Assembly (NCBI GenBank): GCA_964404095.1
Contig: CAYOIN010000012.1
Location: 1 to 31,038, forward strand
Origin: CAZLQR01 sp964404095
GTDB taxonomy: Bacteria; Patescibacteriota; Microgenomatia; UBA1406; GWC2-37-13
Direction: 5' to 3'
DNA: 31,038 bases
Shown: in pieces, positions 6,744-13,857 of the stretch
Position numbering within the stretch: the first letter of the stretch is position 1
Layout: each line of letters begins with the position of its first letter
Notes under the pieces: generated by a model
The model's input: the letters and a program-made list of their open reading frames with translations, nothing else
Database searches by the model: none
Told to the model about the DNA's origin: nothing
Made by a program: the position numbers and the translations under genes

Positions 6744-8084
6744 TTAGCCGAAGAACACATTGTAAACAAGCCAGACGTTCAGCAGAGCGATCACCAACGC
6801 AACCATAACAGCTGGGGCCTGAATCCAAGCGGGATTGGCAAACCGGCCCATCTTCGCTTTTTCACCGGTAAACTGCACCAGCGGAAAGACCGCAAACGGG
6901 AGTTGAAGGCTGAGAATGACCTGACTGAGAATAAGAAGCTGGTTGAGGCCGGAGTTGCCAAAGAACCAGACAACGATCACTGCGGGAATAATCGCGATAA
7001 GTCGTGTAACCAATCGCCTGATCCAGGGCTTGAGGCGAATGTGAATAAATCCTTCCATAATAATCTGACCAGCGAGCGTGCCGGTGATGGTTGAGTTCTG
7101 TCCTGACGCTAGGAGCGCGAGCGCAAACGCGATGCTCGCCGCGGTTGTTCCGAGGAGTGGCGCGAGTAGTTTATAGGCATCCTGAATCTCAGCTACTTCG
7201 CCAACACCGCGAGAATAGAAGGTTGCTGCTGCGACGATCAAGATCGCGGCATTTACAAAGAAGGCTAAGAACAACGCAAATGTTGAGTCGATCGTGGCGA
7301 AGCGTATCGCCTCAGACTTTCCTTCATCGGACTCATCGTAGTCTCTCGTCTGGATGATCGCGGAATGGAGATAGAGATTATGCGGCATTACGGTAGCTCC
7401 GAGAATTCCTGCAGCGATGTAGAGCATGTCTGCGTTTGAGACGATCTGTGCCGAAGGAATCAGACCGGAGACGATCGAGGCAATATTTGGTTGGGAGAGC
7501 CAGATTTCGAGGCCAAAACACCCAATAATGGTCAAGATGAGTGTTATCACCAACGCCTCAAGATAACGGAACCCCTTATGTTGCAGGAGCAACAGAAGGA
7601 GAACATCGAGAACCGTAATTGCGATACCGATCATAAGCGGGATCTTAAAGAGAAGATTGAGCGCTATCGCTGATCCAATTACCTCTGCGAGATCACAGGC
7701 AGCTATCGCGATCTCTGCGAGAATCCAGAGAGTGAATGCAACAGGTCTCTTGTAGTGATCACGGCATGCCTGAGCAAGGTCGCGGCCGGTAACAATTCCA
7801 AGCTTCGCCGAGAGGTGCTGGAGCAGCATTGCCATCAGATTTGAGATAAAGATAACCGACAGAAGGGTGTATCCGAATCGTGATCCTCCCGCGAGATCGG
7901 TTGCCCAGTTTCCTGGATCCATATACCCGACCGCTACCAGAAAACCCGGTCCGGCAAAGGCAAGCATCTTCCTCCAGAACGACAGCGTCTTTGGTATCGG
8001 AATGGATCGATGTACTTCCTCAAGGCTTTTGCCTACTTTCTCCTGTCGCCAGCCCAGCGATTCAAAAAAATGAAGGTGTGTCAT
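6744..8084 (-). CDS. mntH: Nramp-family divalent metal (manganese) transporter MntH
   Basis: Proton-coupled Mn(II)/Fe(II) importer of the cytoplasmic membrane with 11 predicted helices in 446 residues. The metal-binding DPGN of helix 1 is in VGYMDPGNWATDLAGGS (Asp56, Asn59). The helix 6 signature MPHNLYLHSAI follows GATV. The consensus transport loop region GQNSTITGTLAGQIIMEGF is also present. The N-terminus carries about 35 extra polar residues. Its ATG overlaps the stop of mntR in an ATGA, so translation is coupled and expression is presumably repressed by MntR when manganese is plentiful. Manganese is preferred over iron because of the regulator pairing; the sequence alone does not exclude iron. 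Confidence 0.95.
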   Translation of the reverse strand: MTHLHFFESLGWRQEKVGKSLEEVHRSIPIPKTLSFWRKMLAFAGPGFLVAVGYMDPGNWATDLAGGSRFGYTLLSVIFISNLMAMLLQHLSAKLGIVTGRDLAQACRDHYKRPVAFTLWILAEIAIAACDLAEVIGSAIALNLLFKIPLMIGIAITVLDVLLLLLLQHKGFRYLEALVITLILTIIGCFGLEIWLSQPNIASIVSGLIPSAQIVSNADMLYIAAGILGATVMPHNLYLHSAIIQTRDYDESDEGKSEAIRFATIDSTFALFLAFFVNAAILIVAAATFYSRGVGEVAEIQDAYKLLAPLLGTTAASIAFALALLASGQNSTITGTLAGQIIMEGFIHIRLKPWIRRLVTRLIAIIPAVIVVWFFGNSGLNQLLILSQVILSLQLPFAVFPLVQFTGEKAKMGRFANPAWIQAPAVMVALVIALLNVWLVYNVFFG

Positions 8085-8476
8085 ATTGGTTTTCCGTGGG
8101 GATCTTGCTTCGGATGTCCGAGAAATTTGTCCAGTGCTTTAATCGATCGATCACTGAAAGCATGTTCGAGAAGATGTGCCTCATCGTGAATTCTACTTTT
8201 CGGTTGTTTGAGTATGGTATGGAGGAACACCTCGATGACGCGATGTTTGTAGGTAAGGCCGCGGGCAATCTTGAGGCCTGTGGTGGTAAGTGACACCGAG
8301 CCATACCGTTGATAGTTCACGAGCGATGCACGCGCTAACTCCTGAAGGCGCTCTGTGACGGTCTGTTTAGTTAGTTTTAGATACCGCGCCACTGCGCTTG
8401 GTTGAACCGGCGAACTCCCGCCAAGCGAAAAAATTGCACGCACGTAGTCCTGTTGTGTTGGGGATAAAGTTCGCAT
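8081..8476 (-). CDS. mntR: DtxR/MntR-family metal-dependent repressor
   Basis: A metal-sensing transcriptional repressor of 131 residues, close to the short MntR type without an SH3/FeoA-like C-terminal domain. The winged helix-turn-helix is at about 5-60 (SAVARYLKLTKQTVTERLQE, LVNYQRYGSVSLTTTG). The dimerisation and metal-binding part includes KHRVIEVFL and DEAHLLEH, which carry the usual His and Glu ligands, and Asp10 aligns with the first-helix aspartate. The second first-helix ligand of Bacillus MntR (Glu) is replaced by Arg13, which may alter metal choice. It is the first gene of the mntR-mntH pair, with an ATGA overlap. A 9-bp-arm palindrome covers its own start codon, suggesting autoregulation. 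Confidence 0.92.
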   Translation of the reverse strand: MRTLSPTQQDYVRAIFSLGGSSPVQPSAVARYLKLTKQTVTERLQELARASLVNYQRYGSVSLTTTGLKIARGLTYKHRVIEVFLHTILKQPKSRIHDEAHLLEHAFSDRSIKALDKFLGHPKQDPHGKPI

Positions 8477-8488
8477 AAACGAACTTTA
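8465..8488. promoter_or_regulatory. Candidate MntR operator (palindrome over mntR start)
   Basis: TAAAGTTCG and CGAACTTTA form a perfect 9-bp inverted repeat around a 6-base centre (8474-8479). The start codon of mntR lies in the centre and the -10 box touches one end. The size and position fit the dyad operators of DtxR-family repressors. That MntR binds it is inference. Confidence 0.6.
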
Positions 8489-8493
8489 GTATA
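8488..8493 (-). promoter_or_regulatory. -10 box of mntR-mntH
   Basis: TATACT on the - strand, preceded by TGC (extended -10). A TTGCGT -35-like box lies about 16 bases upstream. The box is 11 bases before the mntR ATG and abuts the palindrome, so a bound repressor would block the promoter. Confidence 0.6.
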
Positions 8494-8540
8494 GCATGGT
8501 CTTGCTAGTACGCAAGCGCGAAGAGTAATGAAGGAACATG

Positions 8541-8611
8541 TCGGGGTGCGGGGAATTGAACCCCGGCCGCACGACCCCCAGCCGCGCATTCTACCGTTAA
8601 ACTACACCCCG
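8541..8611 (-). tRNA. tRNA-Pro (anticodon GGG)
   Basis: The acceptor CGGGGTG pairs perfectly with CACCCCG, with discriminator A. The anticodon loop CTGGGGG gives GGG, on a stem containing two G-U pairs. The T arm is CCGGG TTCAATT CCCCG with one mismatch-like end. No CCA is encoded. A TACAAT box (8620-8625, - strand) 8 bases upstream is a likely -10. Confidence 0.93.
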
Positions 8612-8631
8612 TATGTCCTATTGTATCAAGT

Positions 8632-9417
8632 TTAGCGCTCATCAGTCCGCCAGCTTTCATATGTTCCTATCGTAGATAGGTTAAAAAAAACATATGATGT
8701 ATGATTCACCGCAGCTGGACCTTCTCCGCCTTCAACATAAACAAGACCATCATGTCCGCGAGAGCGCATGAAGTCGGAAAAGATTTGCATATATGGCGGG
8801 TGTGCATAGTTGTGACCCCGGAGATCTGGATCGGGAGCTGTGTCGAGCATGACGCGAAGCGTGACATCCTTGTCGAGCTCCTTTATTTTGTCAAGATATG
8901 CTGCATAATCATCTAAGATTGCTTGAATGAAGAAATTTGTCCCCCATAACTTGTCGTCACCCGCAGGTAATTGTCCAAGCGCAGTTCGGTAATAATCGCG
9001 CCAAGAGTCGAAGAGTTGTCGTGGTACAACCGCATTCAACGACGGTAATTCCTTCGAACGAAAATCAAACACGCGTGCCCGATAGGGAAGAACTTTTGTT
9101 ACGTGTAGTTCTTGCGGAGCGTTCTGCCGCTCCCGGGAGTAGTTGGAGGCGGCCGAGAACGAATCGGTTGCATAAAAACCTACTCCGAGCGTTTGACCTC
9201 CTTCTCCAACCTCACGGTAGGCCTCGGTATCATAGCTGTATGCTGGGGAAAAATCGATCGGTGATGAGGAACCGTGATAGAGTAAATCAGCAGAGCTCTC
9301 AAACTGATCGCGTGTGAGTTTTCTGGGATCGTGCGCTCCTAAGATGCGCTCTCCGATCGGGTGATATAACGGACCGAGTTCAGTACGTACTGGTGCGTCC
9401 TTTCCAACCTCGCTCAT
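8632..9417 (-). CDS. ADP-ribosyltransferase-fold-like protein (ART-PolyVal type), tentative
   Basis: A soluble protein of 261 residues without a signal peptide. Three spaced motifs resemble the ADP-ribosyltransferase fold as seen in polyvalent-protein and toxin ART domains. LLYHGSSSPIDFSP (residues about 45-58) could supply the NAD-binding His. LGVGFYATDSFSAASNY (about 77-93) resembles the strand-turn-helix with Tyr. RSRGHDGLVYVEGGEG followed by TSYVFFNLSTIGTYE (about 218-258) resembles the closing strands, with candidate catalytic Glu residues. It stands alone, with its own -10 box (TATAGT, 8 bases before the ATG), divergent from dCMP deaminase. No secretion signal or immunity gene is apparent. 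It could instead be a housekeeping protein of the same fold. The assignment rests on motif pattern only. Confidence 0.5.
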   Translation of the reverse strand: MSEVGKDAPVRTELGPLYHPIGERILGAHDPRKLTRDQFESSADLLYHGSSSPIDFSPAYSYDTEAYREVGEGGQTLGVGFYATDSFSAASNYSRERQNAPQELHVTKVLPYRARVFDFRSKELPSLNAVVPRQLFDSWRDYYRTALGQLPAGDDKLWGTNFFIQAILDDYAAYLDKIKELDKDVTLRVMLDTAPDPDLRGHNYAHPPYMQIFSDFMRSRGHDGLVYVEGGEGPAAVNHTSYVFFNLSTIGTYESWRTDER

Positions 9418-9425
9418 CCCAGATA

Positions 9426-9431
9426 ACTATA
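9426..9431 (-). promoter_or_regulatory. -10 box of ART-like gene
   Basis: TATAGT on the - strand preceded by TGG (extended -10), 8 bases before the ATG at 9417. It is divergent from, and only 25 bases away from, the -10 box of the dCMP deaminase gene. Confidence 0.5.
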
Positions 9432-9456
9432 CCAGCTCAACCGAACATTGTCGTGG

Positions 9457-9462
9457 TATACT
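9457..9462 (+). promoter_or_regulatory. -10 box of dCMP deaminase
   Basis: TATACT preceded by TGG (extended -10), 10 bases before the ATG at 9473. The predicted leader is about 4 bases. No clear -35 box is visible. Confidence 0.5.
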
Positions 9463-9472
9463 CGACTACGAT

Positions 9473-9934
9473 ATGAATACAAAGAAGCGACCAAACTGGA
9501 ATACCTATTTTATGACGCTCGCAGATGTAGTTGCGACGCGATCCAACTGTATCCGGAGAAACGTTGGTTCGGTTCTTGTGCAGGACCGGCGTATCATTGC
9601 GACTGGTTATAATGGAACACCGCACGGCATTACTAACTGCAATGATGGCGGGTGCGTGCGCTGTAACGATCGACACAACGGCCGACTCAAAAAGGGTGAG
9701 CGAGAGGAGGAGTGTATCTGCATTCATGCCGAACAGAACGCCGTCATTCAGGCAGCGCTCCACGGACTCTCGACCCGGAACGCAGTGCTCTATACCACCG
9801 CATCCCCATGCCCACAGTGTGCGAAGATTCTGATCAATGCTGGCATCGCCCAGGTCTACTACCGGTATGACCCACATTTTGTAGGTGGACTCGAGCTTTT
9901 TAAAAAGGCTGGAATCACCACAAAAAAGATCTAG
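9473..9934 (+). CDS. dCMP deaminase (ComEB-like)
   Basis: Deaminates dCMP to dUMP, supplying thymidylate synthesis. The 153 residues match the family length. The zinc-binding and catalytic motif is IHAEQNAV (His85, Glu87), with TASPCPQCAK giving Cys113 and Cys116. The family insert with extra zinc ligands is visible as NCNDGGCVRCND (55-66). NVGSVLVQDRRIIATGYNGTP is the standard N-terminal core. It is transcribed alone from a near-leaderless promoter, 55 bases from the divergent ART-like gene. The related Bacillus gene sits in the comE locus and is called comEB, but a direct competence role is not established. Confidence 0.95.
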   Translation: MNTKKRPNWNTYFMTLADVVATRSNCIRRNVGSVLVQDRRIIATGYNGTPHGITNCNDGGCVRCNDRHNGRLKKGEREEECICIHAEQNAVIQAALHGLSTRNAVLYTTASPCPQCAKILINAGIAQVYYRYDPHFVGGLELFKKAGITTKKI

Positions 9935-9992
9935 GGCTAATCATTGTTTGGAGCCATCCATAGCCATACTCTCCCGATTTAAAAAACCTCGA

Positions 9993-10021
9993 TTGAATGC
10001 AGTTTTGAATTAGAGTAACAT
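9993..10021 (+). promoter_or_regulatory. Candidate promoter of pilB-pilC
   Basis: TTGAAT (9993-9998), 17 bases, then TAACAT (10016-10021). The predicted start near 10028 gives a leader of about 30 bases, unlike most genes here. A 10-bp palindrome TGTGTACACA (10048-10057) in that leader, directly before the start codon, could be a protein-binding site. Confidence 0.4.
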
Positions 10022-10059
10022 CAAATTAGGCTGTTTTTTCAGCTGTTTGTGTACACAGT

Positions 10060-11757
10060 ATGATACTTTCAAACGATCAACTTTCACAGCTCGTTCTTCA
10101 CAACGGACTGGTGGATAAACCAGGACTCGAGGAGCTTACGCAGTTTGCAAAGAATGCAAATATCAATCTTGATGAGGCGATGCTTGAGAAGAATGTGATT
10201 CCTGATGAGACGCTCGGCCTTATGATCGCAAACTACCTGAAGATTCCGTTTGTCAATCTCAGCAAGCTCTCAATACCCGAGGATGTGTTTCACATCATTC
10301 CTGAAAAGGTCGCGAGAAAGCAAAAAGCGATCGCCTTCGAGAGGTCGCAGGCAGGAATAAAGCTCGCGATGGCAAACCCTTACAACCAGGAACTCATGAA
10401 GCTCGTTGCCCAGAAGACAGGGCAGCAGGTAATTCCGTACCTCGCAACCGAGAAGGATATCTACAACACCTTCCATATCTACCGAAAAGAGCTTCAGAAA
10501 AACTTCGACGAGCTGATCCGACAGGAAGCAGAAAAGGCAGGGTCGGTTGCTGCGGCCGAGAACGAAGCCCCAATCTCCCAGATTGTTGACCTCCTCATCA
10601 ACTATGCATTTCAGGACAAGGTTTCGGACATACATATCGAACCTGAGGAGAAAAACTCTCTTGTTCGTTTTCGTATCGACGGTATTTTGCATGATGTCCT
10701 CTTCCTTTCGAAACTTCTTCACGACCGAATCGTCACTCGTATTAAGGTTATGTCAAAGTTGCGTACCGACGAACACCTTGCTCCTCAGGACGGTAAGATT
10801 CGGGTAAAGGTGGAAGAAGAGGATCTGGATATCCGCGTATCGATTCTGCCGGTCGCAGAAGGAGAAAAGGTTGTTATGCGTCTTCTTTCTTCTCGTCTCG
10901 GACGACTGTCACTTCTGGATCTTGGTATGAGCGAGATCGATCTGAAAAAGGTGAGTAATGCCTACAGTAAATCATATGGAATGATTCTCTCGACCGGGCC
11001 AACAGGATCGGGTAAAACCAGCTCGATTTACTCCATCCTGAAGATTCTCAACACGAGAGAAAAGAACATTACGACGATCGAGGATCCGGTCGAGTACCGC
11101 ATCCGTGGAGTAAACCAAATTCATGTGAATACCAAGACAAACCTTACCTTCGCGAGCGGGCTTCGCTCCATTCTTCGCCAAGATCCGAACATCGTATTTG
11201 TGGGAGAAATCCGCGACAGTGAAACGGCTGGAATCGCGGTGAACGCAGCGCTCACCGGCCATCTCGTGCTTTCGACCCTACACACCAACGACGCCGCAAC
11301 GACGATGCCGCGCTTGATCGACATGAAGGTTGAGCCGTTTCTCGTAGCGTCTACCGTGAACATCGTTATTGCACAGCGACTGATCAGAAAAATCTGTGAG
11401 AACTGCAGGATCTCCTATGTAGTAACCGAGGAAGAACTTCGTAAAAATCTCCCGGAGGAACAGATAAAAAAACACTATCTGACCACCGGAGAGAAGAAAG
11501 AAATACGACTCTATAAAGGACAGGGCTGCAAGGTCTGCCACTTCACCGGCTACTCTGGGCGAGTTGGTATTTTTGAGGTTATGGAGATTACCGAAAAACT
11601 GCGGGTGCTGATTACCCAGAAGTCGAGCGCGGACGAGATTCAGAAGCAGGCACTTACCGAGGGCATGACGACGATGCTCGATGACGGGCTTCAGAAGGTT
11701 GCGAAAGGGATTACGACAATCGAGGAAGTGCTCAGAATTACCAAGGTAGACGCATAA
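10060..11757 (+). CDS. pilB: Type IV pilus assembly ATPase PilB (GspE family)
   Basis: Cytoplasmic hexameric motor that powers pilus extension. Residues 1-150 form the MshEN/T2SSE N-terminal domain (DETLGLMIANYLKIPFVNL). The ATPase core has DIHIEPEEKNSLVRFRIDG, Walker A STGPTGSGKTSS with Lys319, the Asp box TTIEDPVEY, Walker B region DPNIVFVGEIRDSETA and the His box TGHLVLSTLHTNDA. A four-cysteine zinc-binding site typical of PilB/GspE is present (ICENC and GCKVC). The 565 residues are full length. pilC follows with a one-base overlap (TAATG). No retraction ATPase PilT or prepilin peptidase is in the window. Confidence 0.97.
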   Translation: MILSNDQLSQLVLHNGLVDKPGLEELTQFAKNANINLDEAMLEKNVIPDETLGLMIANYLKIPFVNLSKLSIPEDVFHIIPEKVARKQKAIAFERSQAGIKLAMANPYNQELMKLVAQKTGQQVIPYLATEKDIYNTFHIYRKELQKNFDELIRQEAEKAGSVAAAENEAPISQIVDLLINYAFQDKVSDIHIEPEEKNSLVRFRIDGILHDVLFLSKLLHDRIVTRIKVMSKLRTDEHLAPQDGKIRVKVEEEDLDIRVSILPVAEGEKVVMRLLSSRLGRLSLLDLGMSEIDLKKVSNAYSKSYGMILSTGPTGSGKTSSIYSILKILNTREKNITTIEDPVEYRIRGVNQIHVNTKTNLTFASGLRSILRQDPNIVFVGEIRDSETAGIAVNAALTGHLVLSTLHTNDAATTMPRLIDMKVEPFLVASTVNIVIAQRLIRKICENCRISYVVTEEELRKNLPEEQIKKHYLTTGEKKEIRLYKGQGCKVCHFTGYSGRVGIFEVMEITEKLRVLITQKSSADEIQKQALTEGMTTMLDDGLQKVAKGITTIEEVLRITKVDA

Positions 11758-12815
11758 TGAAAAACCCAAAGCACATCACACTCTCAACCAGCGAGAAGAT
11801 AAGTTTCATTAGCAATCTTTCCACAATGTTAGGTGCCGGCATCTCAATTATTGAGATTATCGACTCCCTCATGGAGGATGCCAAGGGAAATACGCGCATT
11901 GTTTTGCAGGCGATCAAGGACGATGTCAATCAAGGAAAGCGGCTGTACGCAGCCTTTGAGCGCTTCCCGCAGGTCTTCGATCGCGTTACGATCAATATTA
12001 TTCGCGCCTCTGAGGAAGCGGGCACGCTCGATGCCACCCTCGTTGATCTCAAGGATACGATTAAGAAGGAGCAGGAGTTTATCGATAAGGTACGTTCGGC
12101 ATTCATCTACCCAACGCTTATTATGGTTATGTTTTTGGGGGTGTTGCTCCTCATTTTGACCTTTGTGGTGCCACGTATTGCGGTTGTGTTCTCACGCCTC
12201 AAGACCGAGCTCCCGCTTCCAACCAAGATCCTCATCTTCCTTTCAGATCTCATTCTGAAACAAACGGTGCCGCTTGTTCTTGGTCTCGCTGTCATCATTG
12301 TAGGATTCATATTCCTTATTAAGATCAATAGAAAAGGTGTCCTCAATATCCTTTTTTCGCTCCCTCTTGTCACCAATCTCATTCGATACATCGACCTCAC
12401 CCGATTCACCCGCAGTCTCCATCTTTTGTTAAGTGCTGGAATACCGATCGTTACCGCGCTTGATCTCACCAAGGACGTTGTGATGAAAAAAAATGTGCAT
12501 GAAATGATTCAGGGATGTGAGGAGATGGTGTTGTCGGGTAAGCCCTTTTCAGATGGTCTGAAGAGCAGGCGAAATGTCGCACCTCGCATCATGATCAAGA
12601 TTGTGGAGGCGGGTGAGAAGAGCGGAGGGCTAGATAAGGCACTGAAGGATATTTCAATCCACCTCGACTATCAGGTCACCTCAACGCTCAGCACAATCAC
12701 AACCTTACTTGAGCCGCTTCTTCTGATGGTTGTCGGTATTATGGTAGGGAGCATGATGCTTTCTATTATTGCGCCGATCTACGGGCTTATCGGGTCGGTT
12801 GGCGGTGCGAGATGA
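11757..12815 (+). CDS. pilC: Type IV pilus inner-membrane platform protein PilC (GspF family)
   Basis: Platform protein of the cytoplasmic membrane that links the PilB motor to pilin polymerisation. At 352 residues it is slightly short for the family. It contains two GspF repeats: the first starts at KISFISNLSTMLGAGISIIE with ASEEAGTLDATL, the second at RFTRSLHLLLSAGIPIVTAL with IVEAGEKSGGLDKAL. Three transmembrane helices lie at about 118-140 (LIMVMFLGVLLLILTFVV), 170-190 and 320-345. The start overlaps the pilB stop by one base, so the two are translationally coupled. It ends with TGA 42 bases before the convergent response regulator gene. Confidence 0.95.
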   Translation: MKNPKHITLSTSEKISFISNLSTMLGAGISIIEIIDSLMEDAKGNTRIVLQAIKDDVNQGKRLYAAFERFPQVFDRVTINIIRASEEAGTLDATLVDLKDTIKKEQEFIDKVRSAFIYPTLIMVMFLGVLLLILTFVVPRIAVVFSRLKTELPLPTKILIFLSDLILKQTVPLVLGLAVIIVGFIFLIKINRKGVLNILFSLPLVTNLIRYIDLTRFTRSLHLLLSAGIPIVTALDLTKDVVMKKNVHEMIQGCEEMVLSGKPFSDGLKSRRNVAPRIMIKIVEAGEKSGGLDKALKDISIHLDYQVTSTLSTITTLLEPLLLMVVGIMVGSMMLSIIAPIYGLIGSVGGAR

Positions 12816-12857
12816 TTGGTTGGAGCGACGAGAAGCCAGACGTTATGGCATAGAAGG

Positions 12858-13298
12858 TTATTTCTTCGGAGGGACCGCGGGCTGTGCTACTGCCGCCGGC
12901 GGTTGGGTGGCAGCTGGAACGGGTTGTTGTGGAAGGTATTTCTGCACCATCTCAACGACCTGGTTTGGAGCGAGATCTGCCTTTACGAGAACGTTCGTTG
13001 CTCCCTTCTGCATCGCCTCTTTGATTGCGGGATCATGAGAAAGGTTGGTCCAGACCACAATCTTCGGCATCTTTGCAGGTTTCGGTTCTTCGGTCTGGAG
13101 CTTTGTAAGAACACCAAGTCCATCGAGTCGAGGCATCATGACATCAAGAAGAACGAGATCGTACGAGCCCGCCCTAATTTTTTGGAGTCCTTCTTCACCG
13201 TCGACCGCAAAGTCGATCTGGTACCCCGCAGAGGTGAGCACTTCATTGTAGAGTTCGCGAAGCGTTGGGTCATCGTCGACCACGAGTATGCGTGACAT
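12858..13298 (-). CDS. Single-domain response regulator (CheY-like receiver)
   Basis: A phospho-receiver without an output domain, 146 residues. Acidic pocket DDD (8-10), phospho-acceptor Asp52 in LVLLDVMMP, Thr84 in VVWTN and Lys106 in VLVKAD are all present. Residues 123-146 form a tail rich in Pro, Ala and Gln of unknown role. The frame is open further upstream, but MSRILVVDDD at 13298 is the start because a strong promoter (TTGACA, 17 bases, TATAGT) ends 7 bases before it. It is convergent to pilC and divergent from arginine decarboxylase. A plausible partner is the histidine kinase at 16861-18243, but pairing is not proven. It may control pilus function. Confidence 0.93.
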   Translation of the reverse strand: MSRILVVDDDPTLRELYNEVLTSAGYQIDFAVDGEEGLQKIRAGSYDLVLLDVMMPRLDGLGVLTKLQTEEPKPAKMPKIVVWTNLSHDPAIKEAMQKGATNVLVKADLAPNQVVEMVQKYLPQQPVPAATQPPAAVAQPAVPPKK

Positions 13299-13305
13299 AG
13301 GAACA

Positions 13306-13334
13306 ACTATAGAGAATTGATATTCGGTTGTCAA
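13306..13334 (-). promoter_or_regulatory. Consensus promoter of the response regulator
   Basis: On the - strand TTGACA (13329-13334), 17 bases, TATAGT (13306-13311), then 7 bases to the ATG at 13298. It is one of the best sigma70-like promoters in the window and predicts no 5' leader. Confidence 0.75.
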
Positions 13335-13353
13335 ACATGAGATCTAAAGTTGC

Positions 13354-13359
13354 TATAAT
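13354..13359 (+). promoter_or_regulatory. -10 box, leaderless promoter of arginine decarboxylase
   Basis: Perfect TATAAT with an extended TGC before it, and 6 bases (13360-13365) to the ATG. A TTGTCA at 13328-13333 is 20 bases upstream and overlaps the -35 of the divergent response regulator promoter. Confidence 0.65.
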
Positions 13360-13365
13360 CATTGG

Positions 13366-13857
13366 ATGCAAATTCAGATTGTTACCTCAACCGGTGAAGG
13401 AAAAACATTGTTGTCTGCCTTTGATAATGCGCTGCAGAATGCAGGTGTTTCGAACTACAACCTCATTATTCTCTCCTCAATTATTCCTCCAAACTCAACG
13501 ATCACGAGGAAGAAAGCATACACAACGCCTCCCGAGGAGTTTGGCCACCGTCTGTATGTGGTGCGTGCTGAGATGCGCTCAAACGAAGTTGGGAAGTTTA
13601 TCGCTGCCGGTGTCGGGTGGTACCAGCTTGAGGATGGGAGAGGCTTCTTTGTCGAGCACGAACTTGTAGGTGACACGAAGGTTGCGGTGGAGTTTGATAT
13701 CGAGAGCCGCATCCGCAACTCACTGTCAGATATGTGCGCCTTTCGTCATGTGCGTTTTGTGAAAGAGAAGGTTCAGACTGCGGTGGCGATCAAACAGGTC
13801 ATGGACCATCCCGCATGCGCACTCGCCATTGCGGTTTATCGATCCGAACCGTGGTGA
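13366..13857 (+). CDS. pdaD: Pyruvoyl-dependent arginine decarboxylase
   Basis: Converts arginine to agmatine using a pyruvoyl group made by self-cleavage of the proenzyme. The cleavage site is the Ser37-Ser38 pair in NLIILSSIIPPNS, the family signature. The 163 residues match the family. Supporting segments are TRKKAYTTPPEEFGHRLYVV, GVGWYQLEDGRGFFVEHE and the C-terminal ACALAIAVYRSEPW. The family is best known from archaea and chlamydiae. It is leaderless, divergent from the response regulator gene, and its last 22 bases overlap the 3' end of the convergent DUF2156 gene. Agmatine could feed polyamine use or acid resistance; no agmatinase is seen nearby. Confidence 0.92.
   Translation: MQIQIVTSTGEGKTLLSAFDNALQNAGVSNYNLIILSSIIPPNSTITRKKAYTTPPEEFGHRLYVVRAEMRSNEVGKFIAAGVGWYQLEDGRGFFVEHELVGDTKVAVEFDIESRIRNSLSDMCAFRHVRFVKEKVQTAVAIKQVMDHPACALAIAVYRSEPW

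Noticed and set aside
10030..10043. GCTG, T run, CAGC as a terminator between dCMP deaminase and pilB
   Set aside because: The stem is only 4 bp and the T run is in the loop, so it does not have terminator form.
12816..13295. Plus-strand open frame after pilC
   Set aside because: It is antisense to the response regulator, which has a full set of receiver residues and a consensus promoter.
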